Position numbers and translations under genes: made by a program | From: Perkinsus olseni | Lineage: Eukaryota; Perkinsozoa; Perkinsida | DNA length: 64,000 bases | Reading direction: 5' to 3' | Assembly: GCA_013115125.1 (NCBI GenBank) | Contig: JABANN010000037.1 | Coordinates: 47,272-111,271 of the forward strand | Shown here: in pieces, positions 21,136 through 33,270 of the stretch | Position numbering within the stretch: position 1 is the stretch's first letter | Layout: every line of letters starts with the position of its first letter | Notes under the pieces: model-generated | The model's database searches: none | The model's input: the letters and a program-made list of their open reading frames with translations, nothing else | What the model was told of the DNA's origin: nothing

Positions 21136-23556
21136 TTACTTGGCAACAGCAGCCGCTTCTACAGACGCCGCGAGAAGCGCTTTACGCCTTCTCCAACCGA
21201 GGAAAGCGAGTATGACAGCACAGATGACTAATACTACACCGACAGCGATCAAGATCCCCATAAGAACGTTGAATAGAGTTGATCCCGACTGAATCTTCTT
21301 TACACTATCCAGTTGAAACCCGAATGCCGTCTGATGCTTGTTCAACCAGAAGGCAGGCATGAGCAGCTCTTCAGTCATTCCACCGGTCTCACCGTTGGCA
21401 GTGGGAGGGAAGGCGATGTTCAGCTGCAGCCTCTGTTGACCATTAAGCAAAGCGCCAGATATGGGCTCAGTATAGATCTCGACTGTAAAGTCTCTGGTAC
21501 CCTCGCACTCAGCGTCTCCAGTACATGATACGATAGACACACGATCCCCAGGATGATAGTTTTCACGGGAGGATGACCCAGCCACCAAGGTGAAGTGCGG
21601 CAGCGAGGCGTAAACCGGTACGCGAGTGGTGGTCGGGTCCGGTGACGAAAAATAACCAAGGTTGAAGGTCCCACGAGGGGAGTCACAATCGATGCCTGGT
21701 GAGCCGCTACCCTCAGAACCGTCGCAGTTCTCTGTGCGGAAGTCGATATCCGCCAACGTCCACCTGTCCACCTTAACACCCCGCCAGTCGAAGTCAATCT
21801 CGACATTTTTCAGGGTTGCCGCCGAGAATATCTGCCCGACGAACAACCTGGCTTCAGCATTGACCTTGTGGTACTCGTCCGTCCCCTTGCCGTTCAAGGT
21901 ACCAGGAATGAACTTGGCGTCCCAACCAGCAGCGTAGTTGGGAGTGCAGGCTGCGTTCGCAGTACAGGTGCGGTCCGCCTTGAATGAGTCCTGGGCCATA
22001 CAGTCACGATCAAAAGCACAGTTCTGAGTCTGACCATTATACATCTTGAAGTAGTCCAAACCCTTCCAGTCCGGAATTTTACTACTACGGTACTGCTCGG
22101 TAGGGGCACCATTGATCACCGGCTTAGCAAAACCAAGGGTAATTGGCAGACCCGTGAACCTGTCCCTAAAAGCCTGATTATCCCAGCCCAGCATCTGCCC
22201 AACCGTCATCTTGATGAACCTTGGATAAAACTCGTAGTCAGGGTCGTACGCGGGACTACTCTTATTAGTATAAGGGAACAGCGTGTTCCTCATAGTGTCA
22301 TAGTTGGCCAGACCGTAAGAGCCAGCATAGTTGAGTTGAGCGATCCAAGCAGCGGCCTCAGATGGCGACAAGGAGCCTTTCTGCAAGAGTATCAGTTGCG
22401 TAGCCGCACCGGTAGTATCCGAGAAATTAGTGTCCATGATGAAGTTGAAGATGAGATCTTTAGAAGTCTCCGAGAAAGTACCATTAATTTTCTTCTCAAG
22501 GTCCACATCGGCCTGGCTATCGGGGTTGAACTTGCAGCTGTGGTTGGCGTCTTGCTTGGCCACACAACCAAAAGCGTAGGCGAAGTAATCGATGGCCATA
22601 CTGGATGGCGGTAGCATCGAAAGGTCCAGCTCGGGGACGACAATCTTCAGTTGCGGTCCAATGGCTTCCACATTGATCTCTTGGTTCCCCAAAAACCTGG
22701 TCAATCCCGCATCGAAGTACTGAGCCTTCATCGCTGATCTTGTATCACCGAAAGTGTTATTGATAATGCCTTCTATCGCCGGGGCGGTCTTGGCCAAAGT
22801 GATGACCAGGTTGGCCAACTGTTGGTAAGTCCCGCAAAGCCCCAGCATCTGGAGAGTCTCCATAGTGTTCAGCTGCTGACCGGCCTGTGTCACAGTACTG
22901 AGTAGACCAACGTGGGGCACGATGACCTTCTGCTGTAGCAGGTTGGTCTCATCCTTATCGGCGAAGACAAAGGTGTTGGTGTCATTCCAGTGAGCAATAC
23001 CCTCATTGTTCCACTTGTCAACATCAACAGAGGCTTCGATACGCTGCTGAGTCTGAGCAGCATGGACAGGACGCAGCTCCTGCACAACAGGCTTGGCGCC
23101 GTTCTTGAGGACCTCTGCTGGGTTGGTGACGTTGAAGGCGTAAAAATCATGGGGCACGCCCCTTAGGCAAACATCAGGCTTCACGCATCCATCCTTTGAA
23201 GTATCGCACCAACCAGAGGCCGATTCCAGCGGCTTCGTCGCCGGCGTACTCGAACTGAGGCAAATATCTCTGGCGTCAGTCGAGTTCACAAGCCAGGCCT
23301 GATAGGCCAGCCCAGAGCAGGTAGCATCACCCACGAACATGTTAGAGCAGTCAGTGGTCTGGAAGGTGTTGTCGATGAAGCGTGCTTTGTTGACACCATC
23401 AATTAGCTGGGCTTCGAATAGGGTCTTGGACAGAATGGCGAAGACGATTGCCACTATGGCGAAGACAAGGCATACTATTGCCAAGATGAAGTACACCCAA
23501 GGGTTGCACTGAGGGGGACAGCGGCCACCACAGGTGTACCACGCTGCTTGTTTCAT
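21136..23556 (-). CDS. CD36/LIMP-2-family scavenger-receptor-like membrane protein, copy 2
   Basis: An intronless 806-residue paralogue of the gene at 17376-19862 with the same plan: Cys9, Cys13 and Cys17 before a first membrane helix (about 20-43), a large Cys-rich luminal loop, and a second helix near 765-790 followed by a short basic tail. FYAFNVTNPAEVL, FVFADKDE and PVYASLPHF are kept. Similarity between the copies is patchy: some tracts are identical at DNA level while others differ widely, for instance the loop after the FVFADKDE motif and the C-terminal tail (here only about 15 residues). This suggests an old duplication with later gene conversion. Same strand, head to tail, 1.27 kb apart. 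Confidence 0.9.
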   Translation of the reverse strand: MKQAAWYTCGGRCPPQCNPWVYFILAIVCLVFAIVAIVFAILSKTLFEAQLIDGVNKARFIDNTFQTTDCSNMFVGDATCSGLAYQAWLVNSTDARDICLSSSTPATKPLESASGWCDTSKDGCVKPDVCLRGVPHDFYAFNVTNPAEVLKNGAKPVVQELRPVHAAQTQQRIEASVDVDKWNNEGIAHWNDTNTFVFADKDETNLLQQKVIVPHVGLLSTVTQAGQQLNTMETLQMLGLCGTYQQLANLVITLAKTAPAIEGIINNTFGDTRSAMKAQYFDAGLTRFLGNQEINVEAIGPQLKIVVPELDLSMLPPSSMAIDYFAYAFGCVAKQDANHSCKFNPDSQADVDLEKKINGTFSETSKDLIFNFIMDTNFSDTTGAATQLILLQKGSLSPSEAAAWIAQLNYAGSYGLANYDTMRNTLFPYTNKSSPAYDPDYEFYPRFIKMTVGQMLGWDNQAFRDRFTGLPITLGFAKPVINGAPTEQYRSSKIPDWKGLDYFKMYNGQTQNCAFDRDCMAQDSFKADRTCTANAACTPNYAAGWDAKFIPGTLNGKGTDEYHKVNAEARLFVGQIFSAATLKNVEIDFDWRGVKVDRWTLADIDFRTENCDGSEGSGSPGIDCDSPRGTFNLGYFSSPDPTTTRVPVYASLPHFTLVAGSSSRENYHPGDRVSIVSCTGDAECEGTRDFTVEIYTEPISGALLNGQQRLQLNIAFPPTANGETGGMTEELLMPAFWLNKHQTAFGFQLDSVKKIQSGSTLFNVLMGILIAVGVVLVICAVILAFLGWRRRKALLAASVEAAAVAK

Positions 23557-24232
23557 ATACGAATATCAACAACAACAACAACAACACGTCTGCGAGCCAC
23601 TTGCCCACACGTGATATCGTGAAAGTGATTTTTCGATCTACTTCTATCGCCACCGCGTCAGAAAAGAATGCCACGCTCGACAGCGCGGAAGACTGAGAGC
23701 TAAAACCTTTCCGGTGCGTGCTCCCTAAGAGTTAGCGCCCCAGTAGGTAATAGCTGACAGTGTCAGCCTGACACTCGAGCACGTCCGGACCGCAGGTATA
23801 ATATGTTTTGCGCCGTTCTGAACTAACAAAATCCACTATTTCCCAATTCGTTGCTAACATACGATCGCTCCTCTCGCATGCTCCGGCCTGGCCGAGAGGC
23901 CTCATACCTCAATCACTCAGCATGTGCGTACATGTGTGACGCGAGTGCATCGTCACCCTCGTCATTTCTGCTACGCCATTGCGATCGATTTGTATGCAAA
24001 CAACCAGACGCGCAGTAGTGAAGCAAGGTCGGACTGCTAATGGGAGGAAACGTTGACAATTGAAGGGCTATTCACGAAGCTGCTGTATCAACGGATGGAC
24101 GGACGCCCTCACAGAACTATTTGAAAAAATCGGTCGAACTGGCAATGGCTGTGGTGTTTCGCCGTCGAAGAAAAGGCAAAAAATGGACTGGGCAGTTATT
24201 CTGTTTTCCTCCTCCTTCTTCTTACACGTATA
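23557..24232. other. Divergent intergenic region with (CAA)6 in a 5' leader
   Basis: Separates CD36-like copy 2 (minus) from eRF1 (plus), so it should contain both promoters. A perfect (CAA)6 run at 23567-23584 lies just before the CD36-like start codon and is probably in its 5' untranslated region. No coding signal seen. Confidence 0.6.
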
Positions 24233-26205
24233 ATGAGTTCTGTCGAGGATTCCAATGAAGCCGCGATTGAGCAATGGAAGATCCGGAGGTTGATCAAAAG
24301 TTTGGAGGCGGCTCGAGGGAATGGTAGTTCCCCGCGACGAGTGGTCAGCAGGGCGAGGGAGCACACACTCCGCCAGGTACCTCGATGATCTCATTGATCA
24401 TCCCTCCCAAGACGCAGGTTGCTCAGATGCAGAAGATGCTTGCGGAGGAGTATTATTATTACTTTCAGTACTCTACCATTATTCGCCCACTAACAGGTAC
24501 GGTACGGCGTCCAATATCAAATCACGTGTAAACAGATTGTCTGTTCTTTCGGCTATTACGTCCACCCAGCAGCGCCTCAAATTGTAAGCTCCACCGCTCA
24601 GTCGTCGTAGTGCACTTCGCCTGCTGCCCTCGTCCTAGGTACAATAGAACCCCACCTAATGGTTTGGTACTCTACTGTGGTACTGTCCTTACTGATGATG
24701 GTAAGGAGAAGCAGGTAACCATCGACTTCGAGCCCTTCAAGCCGATCAATACCAAATTGTGAGCAAATCATCACCACCATCACCGTCGCATAGGGTGGGT
24801 TCAGGTATTTGTGTGATAACAAATTTCACACGGAAGATCTGAAGCAGCTGTTGGAGTCGGACGATAAGTTTGGATTCTTGGTCATGGATGGTAATGGAAG
24901 TCTCTTCGGTACTGTACAAGTAATAAAGACGGGTCATGCTGTTCCCTTGCCCCGGGACTAGCGGCTGTCGCTCTCTTCAGGGGTCGAACCGAGAAGTACT
25001 CTACAAGTTCTCGGTGGATCTTCCCAAGAAGCACGGCAGAGGTGGTCAGTCATCCATGCGTTTCGCACGATTGAGGCTTGAAAAGCGACATAACTATCTC
25101 ACCAAGGTAGACCCTCTCCACCACCACCGCCGTCCGACCCACCTCTCCTCCTCCCCATTAGGTTGCCGAGCTGTTAACCCAGCATTTTATCACCAACGAT
25201 AGGCCTAACATCGCTGGACTGGTACGTACCATTGGCGCCTTTCTCTTTACCACAACCATCCGTGTCATCAGGTCCTGGCAGGATCTGCTGAATTCAAGAA
25301 CGATTTGGCCAACTCGCAGTTCTTCGATCCCCGTTTGGCAGCTATCCTCATCAAGGTTGTGGACGTCAGGTGATGCAGTCTAATAACCGTTTCGGGAGTT
25401 GAGAATTTCTTGGCAGTTATGGCGGAGAGAATGGCTTCAACCAGGCTATTGAGCTCGCCTCTGACACCTTGAAGAACGTTAAATTCATCCAGGAGAAGAA
25501 ACTTATCACTAAGTAATACTCGCTTGGGCGTCCAGCAGACTCGATCAGCGAACGACTCAGGTACTTCGAGGAAGTTGCCCAGGATACCGGCAAGGTCTGC
25601 TTTGGTATTGACGATACACTTAAGGTGGGCACTCTGAACGATCTCCTCGATCACCGTGTCACCGTCCTTTTGCTCAGTGCTTGGATATGGGTGCCGTCGA
25701 GACCCTCATTGTGTTTGAGAATCTCGCCATTAATCGTTATCATATCCGAAACCCTCATACGGACACTGAGGATGTTCTATACCTCACACCCGAACAGTAG
25801 GATAATCATCATGACCTTCACCAGCAGCAGCACAGCCTTATTGCTATCATTTAGGGAGGTGCAGGAAAGCTACTTCCGAGACCCCGATACTGGTGTAGAG
25901 CTCACAGTGGTGGAAAAGATGCCCATCACTGAGTGGCTGGTCAACAACTACAAGAACTTCGGAGTCAGCCATATCATCTTTCCTTCCCTTTACCATGGGT
26001 GCTTTCCCTCAGGCCAAGTTGGATTTCGTAACGGACAAGAGTGAGGAGGGTGCCCAGTTCGTCCGCGGCTTCGGTGGCATCGGCGGCCTCTTGCGGTAGT
26101 AGACCCACGGCGGCCGCTAGCGTGATGGTGATTCTCATCAGTTACGCTGTTCAACTGGAAGCACTCGAGGAGTGGGATGGTGACTCCGATGATGACTTCA
26201 TGTAA
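24233..26205 (+). CDS. ETF1: Translation termination factor eRF1
   Basis: Fourteen exons give a full eRF1 of about 440 residues. The first introns are 24324-24376 and 24450-24496; the rest have similar size, each fixed by exact match to the conserved protein. Key sites: TASNIKS (exon 3) and YLCDNKF in the N domain, which read stop codons; GRGGQ (GGQ at 25041-25049), which triggers peptide release in the ribosome; [10 protein letters not shown] and the C-terminal [11 protein letters not shown] and FGGIGG segments for eRF3 binding. The acidic tail ends DSDDDFM. The unaltered TASNIKS and YxCxxxF motifs fit a standard genetic code, agreeing with TAA, TAG and TGA as natural stops in this window. 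It is the most intron-dense gene here. Confidence 0.96.
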
Positions 26206-26874
26206 ATGCAGTCCCGAGCATCATCATGATCATCATCCAGTTTACGGAATAACGAGCTCATGATGCTGCTGCGGCCAGTATCACTGGCGTTGGTATTCTT
26301 GGTTCATCATCATAGTCATCGACGACCCTCGACGACGACTGGACGACATAACTTCGAAAGTACTGTTGACTACTTGTCGTGCTTGTAAATTTGCGGGTTA
26401 ATATTGATGGCTTCCGGTGGCGTCGTTGTCGGCTTGCGTAGCGAAAAGATCAGTTTGGTACTAAACGGAAACCGCTAACAACGATAACAATAACAATAAC
26501 CGCTCGCAACGCCAACACCCATTGTCATCGGGCGGTACGATAAGACTGCAAACCATTATCGGCACAATTCTCTTGTAATCACCGAGACATGTTCCACTTC
26601 CCAACCTAGCCCCGCGAGCTGCCAGTCCTTGGGTGATAGTCATATTAACAACGCTACATTAGTACCATGTTACTAGCAGCTGCATCATGAGGTAGCTTCA
26701 GACAAGCAACAGAATTGATAACGGTATAACCAAGAGACAGAACAGGCTTTTATTGTGGCAGCTACTGCTCACAGAACCGCGGAGGAAGTTCCCTCCGATA
26801 TATATTCAACAAATAAAATATCCAGTCTTCGCTTTTCGGTACTCCAGCACGGACACCGAAACCGCTACGAAAAT
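26206..26874. other. Convergent intergenic region
   Basis: Between the 3' ends of eRF1 and the carboxypeptidase. It shows several ATCATC and AACAAT runs but no supported coding frame or structural RNA. Confidence 0.5.
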
Positions 26875-29244
26875 CTATTCTTCCAACGATTTAAATAATT
26901 CGCCGTTGATGAAAGTGTCGTACATATGAAGGGTCTCGAGGGGCTTGTCCATTGGCGCCATGTGACCAGCTCCGAAAACGCGAAGGAATGCAAAGTTCTT
27001 AAAACCTTTATACAGTCCAACAGGAACCTTGACAACCTCCTCGTCCCGGCTGTTGCCTGAGACCGAGCAGTCCTTCCAGTACCACTCCTTCAATAAATCA
27101 GTAAGCTCCGTATCCATGTACGTGCGCTCCCGAGAAGCGGAAAGTCTATGCCGTAGTGTTCTATTCTATAGCATCCTCCCGAACGCGCCTCCACACACAC
27201 TACCACCACAACTACTACTACCATTACTACCGTCAGTTTCGCCAGCCTGCCTCGAGACGACCTTCTCAGCGTTCATCTCTATTATCGGTTGTTGTGCAAA
27301 CTCTTGGCTGAATTCCCATTTGATCTTGTCAGTCCATGCCTTGTTGCCCAGCCAATTGCAGATGAAATCCTGGTCACCCGCATAAATCAGAACTTTCGCG
27401 CCCGATGCGAGCACAGTTTGAACGGCCGAAGTGTAGTCGGCCAGGAAATCTCGCGGCGCCAATGCCGACCACACCTGAAGAGTCGCTTTGCTCTACTCGC
27501 TACTCCCACCCTCACCTTATTGTTGTTTTCACTCCACGGCTTGATAACGGCACCGAGTTCAGCACGAACGTCGGGCCGATTTAAATACCGATCCAAATTA
27601 GACAAGTTGTACGGGTGACTGAGCCGCATGTCATACCTACGACAACACGGCAAGAGCCTTCCGACACACTCTCGACCCCGCCATTATCTCACTCGTTAGC
27701 TCCCGACGCGAGGGCTTTGCCGAGAAGCTTCACATTGAATACGTAGTTCATCTCCATGCACGCTGTGGGCATTGGTAAATTCTAACCAAAATACCATCGC
27801 CTGCCGCAATGCCATTCCCAAACTACTACCGCGTTGGTGACATGAGGATGCTTGTAGCACTTCTCGATGAGCTCAACAGTCTCGCTGGCCGCGGCCTCTA
27901 GTTCCTCGAAGGTGGTGTGGTTCACAATGGCCGGAGCCGACCCGGAGTTGTAGGCCTATCACAACGACCGATGAACTTCTCGACCCGCTGAATGAAGCAA
28001 GCTACCATTTTGGAGTACCATTTAACTTGCTCAGCTGGTACTGTTAAACCGTTGCCGACGGCCATACCCTTTACGTCAATATACACTGGACGGCCGTAGC
28101 TCCCCAGCAGGGAGGACGGTGCGTCTGCGAACAGCTCGCATACGACCGGAGAGGTGCTAGTGTCTACTCACTCAGGAGCTTCTTATTCTCAGTTATGATC
28201 TTAGCAGTGACAACGGGGACGTAATGGCCGCCGTAGGACTCTCCCGTGACGTGGAACTTCTTGTTATACTGCGGGAATCGGTGAAAGAAAGCTTGCAGGA
28301 AGTGATACATGTCGTCGGCGATCTCAACCTCAGAAGTGTCCAATTGTCCAGTCGAGAAACCCGTCCCTGAGAACGAAGCGACTTCGCCAAATTAACGAGA
28401 TCCGAGAGCAGCACCAGGGGGTTGGTCGACCCAGAGCATGTTGGTCTTCTGCGTCCAGCTGAACTCATTGTAAACGGTATCAGAACCATCCGCATTCACG
28501 CGACACGGTCCATTTTCCGCCAGCAACTGTGAGAGACGTTATCGTATTACTCGGGACGATGAGCCTACCGCGATCATCGAGCTGGAACCCGGGCCACCGG
28601 TGAGCCACATGGTCGTCGGAGAGGCCTCGTCAGGTTGCTGATTGCGCTTCTCGAAGAACCAAAAGAAGTACTTCTTGTCCAACTTGTCATCGATGGTGAA
28701 GTAGCCAGAGTACTGCTTCACGCCAGCATCACACAGACTGGGCTGTCGTAGTAGAAGATGAGACGTCCGACCTCCCTTCAAGGGGAACTTCCGGTGCTCG
28801 AATTCAACAGAGGAGAAGTCATTATTGAGCAGGAACTCGGCGGCAGAGTCCAGCCTTAGCGTTTGAGATCCACCTGAAGGGAAAAAATGAGCAGCGTGCT
28901 AAACAGCTGTACTGACAATGCTATCACTAGGGGATGCTGTCACAATTACAGTACCAGTGCTATCAGCACTACTATTATGGAGGCTAGAGAAAGCGTGAGG
29001 TCCCGTGATGGTAAGCGAAGAGAATAGACGCTCAGGGATGGTTACCGGTGCGAGTGAGGGCATAGTAGGTGTAGCAGAGGCCGAGTACAGTGAGGACGAC
29101 GGCAGCCAAGATGGCCCCTTTTTTGAGAGGATGGCGACCAGCTTTGCCATCGCCGGCCGGGGGGCTGTGGGGCAGTACAGTGTATATAGTACTCCTCCGA
29201 CCGAGGAGCGGCTGTGATAATGGAGGGAAGTCGAGGGTGCCCAT
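26875..29244 (-). CDS. Serine carboxypeptidase (peptidase family S10), membrane-anchored
   Basis: A multi-exon carboxypeptidase Y-like enzyme. All three catalytic parts are visible: [10 protein letters not shown] with the Ser codon at 28236-28238, [11 protein letters not shown] with the Asp codon at 27367-27369, and GAGHMAP with the His codon at 26962-26964. Upstream are LTGGPGSSS (oxyanion hole) and WVDQPPGTGFS; NPF-like and disulphide cysteines of the family are also present. It removes C-terminal residues from peptides at acid pH in lysosomes or vacuoles. The N-terminus has no cleavable-looking signal; instead a hydrophobic helix at about residues 44-65 follows a basic cytosolic segment, so it may be a type II anchored form. 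Exon borders near 28870-29060 and 27130-27290 are uncertain. Its start lies 162 bp from the divergent KH gene. Confidence 0.9.
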
Positions 29245-29405
29245 GCACTACCAACGTGAGAGGTGATGATTTGCGGAAGCTCGAATAAGATGCGCTCCTC
29301 TTGCTCACTAGCATTTCCTCAACGGAACCCGTGAGCTGCCCGACAGTAGCTCGAAACTTGGTTGTAGTAAAAGTCGTTGGTAGCTGGCTATTCTCTGCCC
29401 CTACT

Positions 29406-31378
29406 ATGGAGTCACAACAGCAGCAGCAGTCACAGCCTCCGCCAGAGGGGTCTTATCCCAGAGGGGAGAAACGGCCTGCCGCTGATGATGCCACCTACTG
29501 GGACAGTAAGGATGGCCATGGGGATGAATCCTCACGTCCCGCTAAAATAAGTAACTGGGACGCCGCTCCCCCCTCCAACTCAAACACACCTACTGGAGAT
29601 GATGAAGATGATGGCAAGTACGATGAAGGGAATCGGTCCTATTAACTCCTCTTACCTGCCTTGTTGAAACGCTATAGTATCGAATCCTCGGGCACTCGTC
29701 CACGCGAAAGCTATTACTAGATCTGATCACGTTGATGACGCTACTACTACTACTACCTCCCTCAGATTCCATAAAGACGTCCCTCTGCCTTACTGGGCCG
29801 CTGGTAAGGTGATAGGAAAACAGGGTGATACCATAAAACGGATACAACGTCAAACTCATTGTGAAGTCAAGGTGATAACCATCTTACAATCATTTTGCTA
29901 CTACTACAGCGACAACCTCGGCCCCCGTCCATTCGACATGATAACAATCGAATAGTGATTATCCTTCTCTTGTTAGTCCGATCACGGCGAACGTGATAGC
30001 GAAGGCAACAGAAGCCTTCACCTCGTTGGTGATACTCAAGAAGTCCTCAATGTAACCATACCACTCCTCCCCCTCCTCGTCACCTCATCACCCCTTAGGC
30101 ATGCGAAGCGGCCATTGAAGAAATCATCTTTACTTGTCGTAAGCCCGTGGTAGGCCCAGGCGACTCGAAGAAAGAAGTTGTCATATCGAACGATATTGCG
30201 GCAAAGGTCAGCTCCCCTGTTCTTCCCTCTGCGTTGGAGAAGCTCGCACGGTCAGGTCATCGGCTACAGAGGATGCGTGATTGACGAGATAAAGCGACGA
30301 TCACATACTCGTATTGAGGTGGTACCTACAGAGAACGGCGGTCCCGGCGAGGAGAGAACGGTCGTGTTGGTGGGACCAGAGGAAAACTGCGAGGAAGGGG
30401 TAAATCGTTGCGGCCATGCCGAAGATATCTGGTTCGAACCTACGGACTACCATTTTGTAGGCACGTATAGTACGCGAGATCGTCAGCGGAGAGCTCGATA
30501 TCTCTCCCATTATCGACGATTTCAAGCGGGAGCATCAGCTGGATGAGTACGACCCCTCGGGCGGCAAGGGTAGCGGCTACCACGGCAAGGGTGGGAAGGG
30601 TGGCTACGACTGGCGTGGTGGAGGAAGTAAAGGGGGATGGGGTAATGATTGGGGTAATGACAGTAGTCGGTACAGTAGTGGCAATGGTGATTGGTCTGGC
30701 GGTAAGGGCGGTGGCTGGTCTGGTGGCAAAGGAGGGTGGGGGAAGGGTAAAGGCAAGGGCAAGGGCGGTGGTGACTCCTATCAAGGTGGTAAGGGAAGTG
30801 ATTTCTATCCCGGTGGTGGCAAAGGAGGCTTCGGCAAGGGAGGTGATGACTCCTCAGACTACTACGGTGGTGGCAAGGGGTATTCTTCCAGCCCTGCGCC
30901 CTATGGGGGCAAGGGTGGCGGACGCTACGATTCCTATAGTGCCTCCCGTTACGGTGGTAAAGGTTATGATTCTTACAGCAGAGGAGGCGTAGGACCTTCG
31001 GACTCCTACGGAAGTGGTGCGAGTAGATACGAGAAGGCTTCTGGTGGAGGGGGTGATTATTACGGTAAAGGCAGTTATGGTGGCGGTAAAGGCAGTAGTA
31101 CTCCCGGCTATGCTTACGGCAAGGGGGGCTCCTATGGCGGCGGTAAGGGAGGTCCCACTTCCGCCGGTAGTGAACCTTATGAGAGTAGTTGGGGCAAGGG
31201 CAAGGGTAAAGGAGGCAGCTGGTCCGGTGGCTGGGACTCCAGTCCGGATGATTCTTCCCCTCCTCAAGGTGGCCCTTCATCGTACAGTAGTAGGCCATGG
31301 GGCAGTAGTGGTTTTCAGCCTTCCTCCTCGGGTGGCCAGTGGGGCGCCAAAGGAGGCAAGGGGGGCTATGGTTACTAA
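29406..31378 (+). CDS. Two-KH-domain RNA-binding protein with Gly/Lys-rich tail
   Basis: Exons join into a protein with a Gln/Pro-rich, charged N-terminus, a first KH domain (AAGKVIGKQGDTIKRIQRQT, about 29775-29880), a second KH domain (VIGYRGCVIDEIKRRS, about 30252-30400) and a last exon whose tail of about 275 residues is built of GGKG, KGKGKG and SYGG repeats up to TAA 31376-31378. The tail frame begins at 30542 and has no ATG of its own. KH domains bind single-stranded RNA; Gly-Lys tails of this kind are common in dinoflagellate-type RNA-binding proteins and may promote condensates. The first intron is long (about 150 nt). It is a paralogue of the next gene, 200 bp downstream. Confidence 0.85.
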
Positions 31379-31580
31379 ACGACAGTCATTGTTGTAGACG
31401 TCTCTTAGCGTAGAGTGGCGGCGGCGAGCAGATCGCTGTTGCTCTTGCTACATCTTATTTTCCTTCTAGCCCCGGCAAGTTGCGTTCCGGAGGGGACAGC
31501 CTTGGTCTTTTAGTGGCTTGGAATTTCTTAACTCTTCCTCGCCAATTGGAAGCATCCGGTGGCCAACTTAGAGCAACAAC

Positions 31581-33270
31581 ATGTCATCATCCTCATCGTA
31601 CCATCAGTCAGCCCAACAGCAACAGATGATGATGATGGCTGCTGCTGCGGCGGCGGCAGCTTCGGCCATGGGAGGAGGAAACAATAATGATGCTCCTGCT
31701 GCTGCTGCTCCAAGAAGTGCTTGGGCGAATCATCATAATAATGCCGGATTTACTAGGGAGATGAGGATACCTCAGAAGGCTGTTGGTAAAGCGATTGGCC
31801 GAGGAGGGGAGACCATCAAGAGGCTGAAAGATGAGCTTAGCACGTTTGTTCAAGTGCGTATATCATGAAGCGGTTTTGTGAGGGGTAGGAGTTCAGTCTA
31901 CTCTCAGGTTGACCAAACGACTTCCGAGCAAGGTTTTAGCACTTTTAAGATCAGAGGCGCCACCGACGAGTCCGTAGAAGTAGTACTTGCCTTTGCCGTA
32001 GGGCCATTTGTTCGCCACTCTGCCGCCTCAGGCCGCTGTCTCTTATTTGAAGGGAGTCGTCCTATCTTGTGAACCATGTGAGTGTTTATACCCTGATGAC
32101 GTTGAAGATGAAGTCGAGGTTCCCGCTGATAAGGTTGGGACTGTCATTGGACCTCAGGGGTAGGCCACGCCCCGAACACTCGAGTACCTTCTCGTTAGCA
32201 TCCTTAATTCGTATGGTCTATTCAAGGTCATCGATGAGGACTCGTACTCCCTTTCTATTGTACTGTTCTCAGATGTGTTCTGGATGAGATCCGTCGCCGT
32301 AGCGGTTGCAGAGTTCAACTTCAGCCCGTCGCTGTGGAGGATGGGAGCCCTCGTTCGGCCAAGGTCGTTGGGAATGCTGATGCGGTAGTAGTGGCTGCAT
32401 TGCTCGCCATTCTCCCGCAGTGGTCTGTTGTAGGTTCGTGCCTGTGTGGACCTTCTCAATGATGTTATAAGTGGGGCGTTCGATGTTGGCCCCGTCATCA
32501 AGCGCCAGAAGGCTCATTATCAACGTATCCAAGCTGGCGTTTTGGGCGGTGGTGGTAAAGGGAAGGGTAAAGGAAAGGGTGGTGGTGGTGGTTATTGGAA
32601 CACCAATAATGCTGCTGCCGGCGGAGGAGGTGGTATGGGTGGTGGTGGGCCCCCCCCTCATCCTCTCCCCGGTAATGCTGCTGGTGCTGGTGGTATGGGC
32701 CAGCAGCAGAATCCTAACTATACCGCAAGTATGGGCTTTGTCCCACAAGTGATGTACTCACCGCAGCAGATGTTCGCAGCTAATCAGGGTATGCTATCGC
32801 CACATGTGATGCCAGCTACTACTGCCAACCCTGGGGGGCCCATACCCCCTTACCTCATTTCGATGTACGGGGGCTATCAGCAGCAGCAACAGCAGCCGCA
32901 GCGCTCTCCTAGTGGTGGGCCGGGTGTGTCGGCTGCTGAGGTTACCAGACAGCTACAACAACAGCAGCAGAGATCTGTCCCACAGCCCGCGGCGACGACT
33001 GCTTCCGCTGCTACCAACAATCAGTACGTCCAACAACAGCAAGGGCAACAACAGCCACTCAATGTGCCTATGTCGCCCCAGGGCCTCATAACACCCCAGC
33101 AAGTTATGGCCGTCCATCAAATCCTACGACGTGAACATCATCATCAACAACAACAACAGAATCAACAAGCAGCCCCTCAGGAGCATGGTGGGGCGCCTGA
33201 GACGGCAGCTTCTGAAGCGAACCTCAACGGCGAATCTGCCGTGGAGGGAGGCCGGGAGGAGCCTTCGTAG
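31581..33270 (+). CDS. Two-KH-domain RNA-binding protein with Gly/Gln-rich tail
   Basis: The N-terminus holds poly-Gln, poly-Met and poly-Ala runs, then a KH domain (IPQKAVGKAIGRGGETIKRL) continued across an intron, a linker, and a second KH domain (KVGTVIGPQGCVLDEIRRRS) split by an intron at 32160-32272 (113 nt, long for this genome). A further intron ends just before VRACVDLLND. The last exon encodes GKGKGKGKGG, Gly runs and a long Gln-rich, prion-like tail. The second KH core (GCVIDEIKRRS there, GCVLDEIRRRS here) shows common ancestry with the gene at 29406-31378; the pair is in tandem. It likely binds RNA in post-transcriptional control; targets unknown. Confidence 0.83.

Noticed and set aside
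24441-24496. A 29-nt intron in eRF1 that would add a YYYYFQ insert
   Set aside because: An upstream GT donor at 24450 gives a 47-nt intron and restores the conserved EEYGTASN sequence exactly.
30440-31397. Long frames on both strands over the Gly/Lys tail exon (for example 30522-31298 minus, His/Arg-rich)
   Set aside because: They mirror the biased composition of the true plus-strand frame 30542-31378, which continues the KH protein through a correct splice.
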